A DNA stretch of 13,306 nucleotides from GSA-30 sp036568765 (GTDB taxonomy: Bacteria; Pseudomonadota; Gammaproteobacteria; Xanthomonadales; Rhodanobacteraceae), in contig NZ_DATCRY010000021.1 of assembly GCF_036568765.1 (NCBI RefSeq), forward strand, positions 1 to 13,306. The letters run 5' to 3'. The first letter of the stretch is position 1. Each line of letters begins with the position of its first letter. Below the pieces are notes generated by a model. It did not search any database and had not been told where the DNA came from. It saw only the letters and a program-made list of their open reading frames with translations. This document shows positions 1 through 5,519 of the stretch, in pieces. The position numbers and the translations under genes are program-made.

Positions 1-1
1 G

Positions 2-526
2 GCACGTTTCGCCCGCCCCGCCGAGGCAGGGCAAGCTCAGGACCGCGGACAGGATCGCGGTGGATGGCGCAATCGGATCGAACCGGAGAACAACGCCAAT
101 CCTCGTCCTGGCGCGAGCTTCATCACCAATGCGCAGGAAGACCGAGCTCGTGCCGGAGGGCAGGCACCGGCGGTCGCGCCGCGCGAGCTGCCGAATGTGC
201 CGCAGTTCAACCGTGCCGCGCCGCAACGCCAGGAAGCCGCGCCCGAAGCCAATCGTCCCATGCCGCAGCAGCGCTTCGAGCGGGACGACAACCGGCCGCG
301 ACCGAACTTCGACGCACCGCGATCGGAGCCGCAGCGAAACATGGAGCCGCCACGTCAAGAACCGCAACGGAACTTCGAGCGGCCGCAAGGCGGTTTCCAG
401 CAGCCTGCACCGCAACAGCGCATCGAGCGGATGGCGCCGCCACAGCCCCTGCGCGAACAACCGCGCCAGGCGCCACAGGAGCACCGGGCGCCACCGCCCC
501 GCAACGATCACGACGATCGTCACTGA
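2..526 (+). CDS. C-terminal part of a Pro/Gln/Arg-rich low-complexity protein (5' end outside window)
   Basis: The frame is open from the first bases of the window to TGA at 524-526, giving 174 visible residues with no start needed inside the window. The visible part has no globular domain. It is rich in Pro, Gln, Arg, Asn and Ala, with short repeats such as EPQRN(M/F)E and PPRQEPQRN, and ends in a basic/acidic His-rich tail (NDHDDRH). A segment reading PGASFITNAQEDRARAGG precedes the low-complexity tail. Such Q/P/R-rich C-termini occur on secreted or envelope DUF6600/FecR-like proteins of this bacterial group, but assigning it there is a guess, because the diagnostic N-terminal part is missing. 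Other frames are also open across this GC-rich stretch. This one is preferred because it stays open from the edge and stops just before a terminator-like hairpin. Confidence 0.6.
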   Translation, partial: ARFARPAEAGQAQDRGQDRGGWRNRIEPENNANPRPGASFITNAQEDRARAGGQAPAVAPRELPNVPQFNRAAPQRQEAAPEANRPMPQQRFERDDNRPRPNFDAPRSEPQRNMEPPRQEPQRNFERPQGGFQQPAPQQRIERMAPPQPLREQPRQAPQEHRAPPPRNDHDDRH

Positions 527-533
527 CCTCAGA

Positions 534-559
534 AGCGCCCCGGCCCAGGCCGGGGCGCT
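534..559 (+). terminator. GC-rich hairpin after the Pro/Gln-rich gene
   Basis: AGCGCCCCGGC (534-544) pairs perfectly with GCCGGGGCGCT (549-559), leaving a 4-nt loop. It begins 8 nt after the stop at 526. No T-tract follows, so it is a terminator-like hairpin and not a canonical intrinsic terminator. It separates the upstream gene from thiS. Confidence 0.5.
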
Positions 560-604
560 GGCGTCAGGGGGTAGCCTAGCCGTGTCCGTCACGGCCGATA
601 GGGC

Positions 605-610
605 TACAAT
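605..610 (+). promoter_or_regulatory. Candidate -10 element of thiS
   Basis: TACAAT at 605-610 matches the sigma-70 -10 consensus at 5 of 6 positions. No good -35 is visible at 17 +/- 1 bp. The thiS ATG begins only 6 nt downstream, where transcription would be expected to start, so the mRNA may be leaderless. No correctly spaced Shine-Dalgarno lies before this ATG. Confidence 0.4.
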
Positions 611-616
611 AGCGGG

Positions 617-817
617 ATGCAAATCATGCTCAACGGCAGTCCACGCGACTGCGCTCAAGCCATTACCGTCGCCCAGTTGTTGCAGGAAGCCGGTTACGGC
701 GATCGCCGGGTGGCGGTCGAGGTCAACCGCGAGATCGTTCCGCGCAGCATGCACATTCGCTATGTACTCGGCGAAGGCGATCTGGTCGAGATCGTCCACG
801 CCATCGGCGGCGGCTGA
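617..817 (+). CDS. thiS: ThiS, sulfur carrier protein for thiazole synthesis
   Basis: This 66-aa beta-grasp protein has the usual length for ThiS. It begins MQIMLNG and ends IVHAIGGG, so it carries the C-terminal Gly-Gly that is adenylated by ThiF and converted to the thiocarboxylate that donates sulfur to ThiG. The segments VAVEVNREIVPR (residues 36-47) and GEGDLVEIVHAIGGG (52-66) are typical of the family. It lies 70 nt upstream of thiG on the same strand and is probably co-transcribed with it. The start at 617 gives the expected N-terminus; an ATG at 626 would remove the first beta strand. No Shine-Dalgarno is present at normal spacing, and a -10-like hexamer ends 6 nt before the ATG. No TPP riboswitch was recognised upstream. 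Confidence 0.93.
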   Translation: MQIMLNGSPRDCAQAITVAQLLQEAGYGDRRVAVEVNREIVPRSMHIRYVLGEGDLVEIVHAIGGG

Positions 818-887
818 GCTCTTCGACTCCCGTAACTTTCCCCAAGCGGACCGGTACGCCGGCTGCCCGAATGCGCCTTCAAAGACC

Positions 888-1688
888 ATGAATATCAAAA
901 CCGTCGACGCCGCTGACCCGCTGATCATTGCCGGCAAGAGCTACGCATCGCGCCTGCTCACCGGTACCGGCAAGTACAAGGATTTCGACGAGACTCGTCG
1001 CGCCTCGCAAGCGGCCGGCGCGCAGATCGTCACCGTGGCCATCCGCCGGGTGAATATCGGCCAGGAAGCCGGTCAGCCCAACTTGCTCGACGCACTGCCG
1101 CCCAGTGAGTTCACCCTGCTGCCGAATACGGCCGGCTGCTACAACGCCGCCGATGCGGTACGCACATGCAAGCTGGCACGTGAGCTGCTGGACGGTCACA
1201 AGCTGGTCAAGCTCGAAGTACTGGGCGATCAGCGCACGCTGTTCCCCGATGTGGTCGAGACGCTCAAAGCTGCCGAGCAATTGGTCGCGGACGGTTTCGA
1301 CGTGATGGTCTACACCAGCGACGATCCGATCCTGGCCAAGCGGCTGGAGCAGATCGGCTGCGTCGCGGTGATGCCGCTGGCTGCGCCGATCGGCTCGGGC
1401 CTGGGCATCCAGAACCGCTACAACCTGCTCGAAATCATCGAGAACGCGCAGGTACCGATCATTGTCGATGCTGGTGTCGGTACTGCCTCCGATGCGGCCA
1501 TCGCGATGGAACTAGGTTGCGACGGCGTGCTGATGAATACCGCTATCGCCGGCGCGCAAGATCCGGTGCTGATGGCCCATGCGATGAAGCTGGCTATCCA
1601 GGCCGGGCGTGCTGCGTTCAAGGCCGGGCGCATTCCGCGCAAGCGCTTCGCTTCGGCGTCGAGTCCGGTCGATGGGGTGATTGGCTGA
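888..1688 (+). CDS. thiG: ThiG, thiazole synthase
   Basis: ThiG is a TIM-barrel enzyme that condenses 1-deoxy-xylulose 5-phosphate, dehydroglycine and ThiS-thiocarboxylate into the thiazole phosphate precursor of thiamine. The product is 266 aa, normal for the family. Visible motifs are TGTGKY (residues 25-30), LLPNTAG (77-83), VKLEVLGD (107-114, where Lys108 matches the Schiff-base lysine), MPLAAPIGSGLG (162-173), VDAGVGTASDAA (193-204) and LMNTAIAGAQDP (215-226). The frame stays open far upstream, but the family N-terminus fits only the ATG at 888. The upstream extension would overlap thiS in another frame. No clear Shine-Dalgarno precedes 888. It follows thiS by 70 nt, and the two products work as a pair. 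Confidence 0.96.
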   Translation: MNIKTVDAADPLIIAGKSYASRLLTGTGKYKDFDETRRASQAAGAQIVTVAIRRVNIGQEAGQPNLLDALPPSEFTLLPNTAGCYNAADAVRTCKLARELLDGHKLVKLEVLGDQRTLFPDVVETLKAAEQLVADGFDVMVYTSDDPILAKRLEQIGCVAVMPLAAPIGSGLGIQNRYNLLEIIENAQVPIIVDAGVGTASDAAIAMELGCDGVLMNTAIAGAQDPVLMAHAMKLAIQAGRAAFKAGRIPRKRFASASSPVDGVIG

Positions 1689-1712
1689 GCTTTAGGGTAG
1701 GCGGCATTTTTA

Positions 1713-1887
1713 GGGGCGAGGGGCGAGTAGCGAGGGCGCATCCATGGGTGCTACCGCGACTCCCAGGCGCACAGCAGTACTACTGTGGATGTGAGCCAGC
1801 CCTGTCCATCGAACTTGCCCTGCTGTCCGCCTCCCACCCCGTGGCGCACCGTTACACTATGCGCCCTCGCTACTCACCCCTCGCCCC
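1713..1887. repeat. Near-perfect 29-bp inverted repeat spanning the thiG-trmB spacer
   Basis: The sequence at 1713-1741 (starting GGGGCGAGGGGCGAGTAG) is the reverse complement of 1859-1887 (ending CTCACCCCTCGCCCC) at 28 of 29 positions. The arms are 117 bp apart. The left arm begins 25 nt after the thiG stop, and the right arm ends 6 nt before the trmB start. In mRNA the arms could form a long stem enclosing the whole spacer, directly upstream of the trmB start codon. The loop also holds an imperfect palindrome at 1770-1787. The arm composition (GAG/CTC and CCCCT words) resembles the elements after trmB and after the permease. Confidence 0.85.
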
Positions 1888-1893
1888 TGCCCC

Positions 1894-2592
1894 ATGACCG
1901 ACACCCCCGAACGCTTTCGCCGCATCCGCAGCTTCGTCCTGCGCGAGGGCCGCATGACGCCGGCGCAACAGCGCGCGTTCGACGACCACTGGGCGCGCTA
2001 CGGCATCGACTACACCGGCCGGGCACAGGATTTTGCCGAGCGCTTCGGTCGCGCGGCCTCGCTGGTGCTGGAGATCGGCTTTGGCAACGGCGAAGCCCTG
2101 GCCTGGGCGAGCGAGCACGATCAGGCGCGCGATTTCATCGGAGTGGAGGTCCACGGTCCCGGCGTCGGACGCCTGATGAATGCGCTGGCCGCACGCGACG
2201 CCTCCAACGTACGGCTATACAAGCACGACGCGGTCGAAGTGCTGGAACACGAGATCGCACCGGGCACGCTGGCCGAAGCGCGTATCTGGTTTCCCGACCC
2301 CTGGCACAAGAAGCGCCACAACAAGCGCCGCATCGTCCAGCCGGATTTCGTCGCCCTGCTCGCCTCGCGCATGGCGCCGAACGGCCTGCTGCACCTGGCG
2401 ACCGACTGGCAGGCCTATGCCGAGCACATGCTCGAGGTGATGGAGTCGGCACCGGATTGGCGCAACGATATCGGTCCCGGCCAATACGCCGAGAAGCCCG
2501 ACTGGCGAATCGAGACGCACTTCGAGCGGCGCGGCTTGAAACTGGGGCACGGGGTGTGGGACTTGCTGTATCGGCGAGAGATGCCGGTTTAG
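1894..2592 (+). CDS. trmB: TrmB, tRNA (guanine-N7-)-methyltransferase
   Basis: TrmB uses S-adenosylmethionine to form m7G46 in the variable loop of tRNAs. The product is 232 aa, normal for the family. Motifs in order are RSFVLREGRMTPAQ (residues 12-25, the TrmB N-terminal signature), LEIGFGNGEAL (59-69, SAM-binding motif I), FIGVEVHGPGVGRL (81-94), RIWFPDPWHKKRHNKRR (130-146, catalytic and tRNA-binding region), LHLATDWQAYAEHM (166-179) and ETHFERRGLKLGHGVWDL (207-224). The ATG at 1894 gives the family N-terminus. No Shine-Dalgarno is visible because the CT-rich right arm of the inverted repeat runs to within 6 nt of the ATG. A weak -10-like TACACT lies at 1853-1858. It is in the same orientation as thiSG, 205 bp downstream. 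Confidence 0.96.
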   Translation: MTDTPERFRRIRSFVLREGRMTPAQQRAFDDHWARYGIDYTGRAQDFAERFGRAASLVLEIGFGNGEALAWASEHDQARDFIGVEVHGPGVGRLMNALAARDASNVRLYKHDAVEVLEHEIAPGTLAEARIWFPDPWHKKRHNKRRIVQPDFVALLASRMAPNGLLHLATDWQAYAEHMLEVMESAPDWRNDIGPGQYAEKPDWRIETHFERRGLKLGHGVWDLLYRREMPV

Positions 2593-2596
2593 AAGT

Positions 2597-2666
2597 GATT
2601 GAAGAGGAGTAGAGAGCGTCGCTGATCGAAGCCTCGCTTTTACTCGCTGCTCATTCCTCTTCACTC
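2597..2666. repeat. Imperfect inverted repeat after trmB (GAGT/CACTC type element)
   Basis: The purine-rich arm 2597-2618 (GATTGAAGAGGAGTAGAGAG...) is complementary at about 16 of 22 positions to the pyrimidine-rich arm 2645-2666 (...ATTCCTCTTCACTC). The core GAAGAGGA/TCCTCTTC pairs perfectly. It begins 5 nt after the trmB stop and continues with CACTCGTTCCCCTCGG, a word combination also seen in the 4683-4737 element. It could act as an RNA-stabilising or terminator-like hairpin. It lacks the usual GC stem plus T-tract. Confidence 0.55.
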
Positions 2667-2713
2667 GTTCCCCTCGGTACTCCTGGATTCACCAGATCGC
2701 AGCCCTGCGCGCT

Positions 2714-2719
2714 TATACT
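2714..2719 (+). promoter_or_regulatory. Candidate -10 element of the SLC13-type permease gene
   Basis: TATACT at 2714-2719 matches the sigma-70 -10 consensus at 5 of 6 positions in an otherwise GC-rich gap. No convincing -35 is visible. Transcription would start near 2726, leaving a leader of about 84 nt before the GTG at 2810. The element repeat at 2597-2666 lies upstream, so this gene probably has its own promoter separate from trmB. Confidence 0.4.
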
Positions 2720-2809
2720 CCCCGGGCAAACAGGGAAGCGTCGCTACGTGGGCCATCCAGTGCACAACCACCTCATTCTTGACAGGCCGTCGCGCAGAGG
2801 CGTCCGCTA

Positions 2810-4651
2810 GTGGGCCTGTCGCTCACCCCCGAAATGATCCTGGTGCTCGGGCTGGTGGGCTTCACCATGCTGATGCTGGTGCTGGAATGGATTCGCGCCG
2901 ACATGGTGGCGCTGCTGGTCGTGGTGGTGATCGGCCTGACCGGCCTGATTCCTTCCGACCGTGTCTTCAATGGCTTCGCCGGCAACGCGGTGATCGCCAT
3001 CATCGCGATCATGATCATGGGCGCCGGCCTGGATCGCGCGGGCGTGCTCGCCCTCACGGCCAACTTCGTCATGCGCATGGCCCGTGGCGTGGAGTCGCGT
3101 CTGGGCGTGGTGATCAACCTGGTCACGAGCTTGTTCAGCGCGGTCATCCCCAGCCAGGCCCTGGCCGCGCTGATGATCCCGGTCACCAGCCGGCTGGCCG
3201 CACGCACCGGCGTGCCGATCTCGCGCCTCTTGCTGCCGATGGCGTTTTGCATCCTGACCGCCACCAACACCACGCTGATCGCCAACTCGCCGTTGATCGT
3301 ACTCAACGACCTGATTGCCAGCGCCAACGCCAACCTGCCCGCAGGCGCGCATACGATTCCGAAATTCGGCCTGTTCAGCGTGACACCGATCGGCCTGGTG
3401 CTAGCCCTGATCGGCGTGCTGTATTTCTACTTCTTCACACGCAAGCTGCTGCCCGAGCGCGAGGACGAACGCCTCAAGGTGACCCCCGGGCGCACCGAAA
3501 GCTACTTCGCCGAAACCTATGGCATCGTCGGTGAAACCGCCGAACTGACCGTCACGGCGGAAAGCCCGCTGGTCGGCATGAGCATCGGCGAGGTCGAACA
3601 GCTGTATGGCGCGCCGCTCATCCTGGCGATCAAGAGCGGTACCGAGGCGCGCATGGCGCCGCCGGCGGACCATGTCATCTGGGTCGGCTCGGTACTTGGC
3701 GTGCTGGGACCGCGCGAGCAGCTCAATCACTTCGCTAATAATCAGTTGTGCAAGCTTTCGCCGCGCATGCGCCAACTGGGCGAGCTGTTCAATCCGACCC
3801 GTGCCGGCATTTCCGAAGCGGTCATCCCACCGAGTTCGCGCTTTATCAAGCAGAGCGTCGGCGAATTACGACTGCGCAAGCGTTACGGCGTTTCCGTACT
3901 CGCCGTGAATCGCGGCGATCAGGTCTTTCGCGACGATCTACGCAGCGTCAGTCTGCGCGCCGGTGACAGCCTGGTGCTGCATTCGAGCTGGCGCGACCTG
4001 GCGCTGGCGGCCGAAGACCGCGATCTGGTTGTGGTTACCGATATCCCGAAGGAAGAGCAACGGCCTGGCAAGATCTGGCAAGCCGTCGGCTTCTTCGTGC
4101 TCGCCAAGTGTCTTGCGCTGTTCACCAACCTCGACCTGTCCGTCGCGATGATGACCGGCGCGGTCGGCATGCTGTTGACCGGCGTGCTCAACATGGACGA
4201 GGCCTACAAGGCGATCAACTGGAAGACCATCTTCGTCACCGCGTGCCTGATTCCACTGGGCTGGTCGATGGACGCTACCGGCACCGCGGCGTGGATCGCA
4301 CAGGAAGTGCTGCAGCACCTGGGCAACGCCTCGCCCTGGGTCCTGCAGCTCTCGCTCGCCGTGCTGACCTTGCTGTTTTCGCAGGTCATGTCCAATGTCG
4401 GCGCTACCGTCATGATGGTGCCGATCGCTATCAGCGTGGCGGTTGCGACTGGCGGCAACCCGTCGGCGTATGCGCTGATCGTCGCGGTGTCCTCGTCCAA
4501 CACCTTCCTGCTGAGCTCGGGGCATCCTGCGTTGATGATGATCGCCGGCCCCGGCGGCTATCGCGGAAAGGATTTCCTGCGCGTCGGTTTTCCCTTGACG
4601 CTGGTCGTGCTGGCGGTGACGCTGATCGCTATCAACTTGATGTTCCGCTGA
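2810..4651 (+). CDS. SLC13/DASS-family anion permease with two cytoplasmic RCK_C (TrkA-C) domains
   Basis: The 613-aa membrane protein has two hydrophobic halves (about residues 5-210 and 420-612) around a soluble insert (about 215-415). The insert holds two RCK_C-like modules, near 243-315 (ESPLVGMSIGEVEQLYGAPL) and 333-410 (ISEAVIPPSSRFIKQSVGEL, then LRAGDSLVLHSSW). Helix-breaking motifs ATNTTLIANSPLIV (151-164) and MSNVGATVMMVPIA (527-540) fit the paired substrate/Na+ sites of DASS transporters. Permeases of this layout are usually annotated as carriers of dicarboxylates, sulfate or similar anions; the substrate cannot be read here. The GTG at 2810 is chosen because AGAGG (2796-2800) sits 9 nt upstream. 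An ATG at 2834 is the alternative and would remove 8 residues. The end converges on the Rieske gene. Confidence 0.88.
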   Translation: MGLSLTPEMILVLGLVGFTMLMLVLEWIRADMVALLVVVVIGLTGLIPSDRVFNGFAGNAVIAIIAIMIMGAGLDRAGVLALTANFVMRMARGVESRLGVVINLVTSLFSAVIPSQALAALMIPVTSRLAARTGVPISRLLLPMAFCILTATNTTLIANSPLIVLNDLIASANANLPAGAHTIPKFGLFSVTPIGLVLALIGVLYFYFFTRKLLPEREDERLKVTPGRTESYFAETYGIVGETAELTVTAESPLVGMSIGEVEQLYGAPLILAIKSGTEARMAPPADHVIWVGSVLGVLGPREQLNHFANNQLCKLSPRMRQLGELFNPTRAGISEAVIPPSSRFIKQSVGELRLRKRYGVSVLAVNRGDQVFRDDLRSVSLRAGDSLVLHSSWRDLALAAEDRDLVVVTDIPKEEQRPGKIWQAVGFFVLAKCLALFTNLDLSVAMMTGAVGMLLTGVLNMDEAYKAINWKTIFVTACLIPLGWSMDATGTAAWIAQEVLQHLGNASPWVLQLSLAVLTLLFSQVMSNVGATVMMVPIAISVAVATGGNPSAYALIVAVSSSNTFLLSSGHPALMMIAGPGGYRGKDFLRVGFPLTLVVLAVTLIAINLMFR

Positions 4652-4682
4652 CAGGACGCCCGCGTGGAGAAGTAAGTGGAGA

Positions 4683-4726
4683 GAAGTGAGGAGTCAGAGA
4701 AAGCCGACTCTGCACTCACTCGTTTT
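4683..4726. terminator. Long imperfect hairpin between the convergent permease and Rieske genes
   Basis: GAGT-CAGAG (4691-4699) pairs with CTCTG-C-ACTC (4708-4717), with one bulged C and an 8-nt loop. The stem can extend outward through GAAGTGAG (4683-4690) with CTCGTTTT (4719-4726), after a bulged A and with some G-U pairs. It lies between the permease stop (4651) and the Rieske stop (4741), where a two-way terminator would be expected. Its purine-rich left and pyrimidine-rich right arms, ending TTTTCACTCGCCCCTGG, resemble the repeats after trmB and thiG. Confidence 0.5.
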
Positions 4727-4740
4727 CACTCGCCCCTGGA

Positions 4741-5082
4741 TCACGCCAGCACCACATCCTCCCCGCTCACCGCGACGCTCACAGCACGCAACCGATCCCC
4801 ACGGCAGGGACCGCCGATACACACGCCACTCTCGGCCTGGAAGCTCGCACCATGGGCGGCGCAGATCAACACACCGTCTTTCACCAGGAATTTACCCGGC
4901 GCCCAGTCCAGGCGCCTCCCCGCATGCGGGCATACGTTAAAGTAAGCGCGAACATCGTTACCGCGGCGTAGCAGGATGACATTGTCCAGCTCGTCATCGA
5001 TGCGAATATCTACCGCGATCGCCTCGTTATCAGGGATATCGTCGAGCCGGCATAGAGCCTGCGCGGGTATGACTGGTTCCAT
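4741..5082 (-). CDS. Small Rieske-type [2Fe-2S] protein
   Basis: The 113-aa protein carries a complete Rieske cluster site. CPH at residues 51-53 and CAAH at 74-77 give Cys51/His53 and Cys74/His77 as ligands, followed by GVCIGGPC (86-93), which often trails the second motif. The N-terminal part (CRLDDIPDNEAIAVDI) resembles the NirD/ferredoxin-subunit style of stand-alone Rieske proteins. It has no signal peptide and is expected to be a cytoplasmic electron-transfer protein. The partner is unknown: no oxygenase or nitrite reductase lies nearby. The start at 5082 is supported by AAGAGGC about 8 nt upstream. The frame stays open to 5295, but the longer protein would overlap the divergent gene. 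Confidence 0.85.
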   Translation of the reverse strand: MEPVIPAQALCRLDDIPDNEAIAVDIRIDDELDNVILLRRGNDVRAYFNVCPHAGRRLDWAPGKFLVKDGVLICAAHGASFQAESGVCIGGPCRGDRLRAVSVAVSGEDVVLA

Positions 5083-5097
5083 CGGCACTTGCCTCTT

Positions 5098-5111
5098 GGG
5101 CTTTAAAGCCC
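5098..5111. promoter_or_regulatory. Perfect 14-bp palindrome in the leader of the Rieske gene
   Basis: GGGCTTTAAAGCCC is self-complementary over all 14 positions. It lies between the candidate -10 of the Rieske gene (5136-5141) and its Shine-Dalgarno. A dimeric repressor site downstream of the promoter is the simplest reading. As RNA only a short stem with a small loop could form. Confidence 0.4.
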
Positions 5112-5135
5112 CATCGTTACGCTCGTAAGTCGTTG

Positions 5136-5145
5136 ATTTTACCAT
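5136..5145. promoter_or_regulatory. Overlapping -10 candidates of a divergent gene pair
   Basis: The 77-bp gap between the divergent starts at 5082 (minus) and 5160 (plus) contains TAAAAT on the minus strand (5136-5141; 5 of 6 consensus matches) and TACCAT on the plus strand (5140-5145). They overlap by two bases, so RNA polymerase could serve only one direction at a time. The -35 boxes are weak on both sides. Confidence 0.35.
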
Positions 5146-5159
5146 ACGGATTTTTAACA

Positions 5160-5450
5160 ATGCCGTTTTTCTCGCGCCTGCATTCGGTTTTCGGCCCGTC
5201 CCGCCGCCAGCGCCATCCGCTGGCACGCGCGTTGTCGCTGGTGATCGGTATCGCCGTATTGGGTGTGCTGCTGGTGTTCGGTCTCGTGGTGGCATCCGTG
5301 CTGCTGTTGGGCGGCGCTATGGTACTGGCGCTGCGCCAGTGGAACCGCGCCCGCAAGCCTGCTTCGGCAGCTGCGCCCACCCGCCAGCCGGAAGTGCTCG
5401 AGGGCGAATTCGTTGTCCTGCACCAGTCGCGCCACCACGCCGCGCGCTAA
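5160..5450 (+). CDS. Small hypothetical inner-membrane protein
   Basis: The 96-aa protein has a basic N-terminus (FGPSRRQRHPLARA), a long hydrophobic stretch at about residues 24-58 that could form one long or two short transmembrane helices, and a soluble tail ending near EVLEGEFVVLHQSRHHAAR. No enzymatic motif is visible. I recognise the style (short membrane protein with an EGEFVV tail) but not a named family. The start at 5160 is chosen over an in-frame ATG at 5133, because 5133 would place the promoter region inside the gene. The Shine-Dalgarno is weak. It is divergent from the Rieske gene and 69 nt upstream of the AraC-MGMT gene. Confidence 0.65.
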   Translation: MPFFSRLHSVFGPSRRQRHPLARALSLVIGIAVLGVLLVFGLVVASVLLLGGAMVLALRQWNRARKPASAAAPTRQPEVLEGEFVVLHQSRHHAAR

Positions 5451-5458
5451 GAACAATA

Positions 5459-5478
5459 TCCGGATAGTCCGTCCGGAC
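5459..5478. promoter_or_regulatory. Paired TCCGGA motifs upstream of the Ada-like gene
   Basis: The palindromic hexamer TCCGGA occurs at 5459-5464 and at 5472-5477, and the second copy sits inside the 8-bp palindrome GTCCGGAC (5471-5478). The copies are 13 bp apart start to start, in the 69-bp gap before the AraC-MGMT gene. This could be an operator, possibly autoregulatory. No E. coli-type Ada box was recognised. Confidence 0.25.
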
Positions 5479-5519
5479 CCTCGCCACTAGTCTGACGGCA
5501 TTCGCTAAAGGATGCCGCC

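Noticed and set aside
527..616. TPP riboswitch before thiS
   Set aside because: The gap is only 90 bp, is largely filled by a GC hairpin, and shows none of the conserved TPP-riboswitch core words.
60..887. In-frame upstream extension of thiG that would give a 542-aa fusion
   Set aside because: The extension is Arg/Ser-rich read-through of GC-rich DNA, overlaps thiS and the Pro/Gln-rich gene in other frames, and ThiG proteins start near the ATG at 888.
4741..5295. 184-aa version of the Rieske protein
   Set aside because: The extra N-terminus is low-complexity, overlaps the divergent membrane-protein gene, and the ATG at 5082 has its own Shine-Dalgarno.
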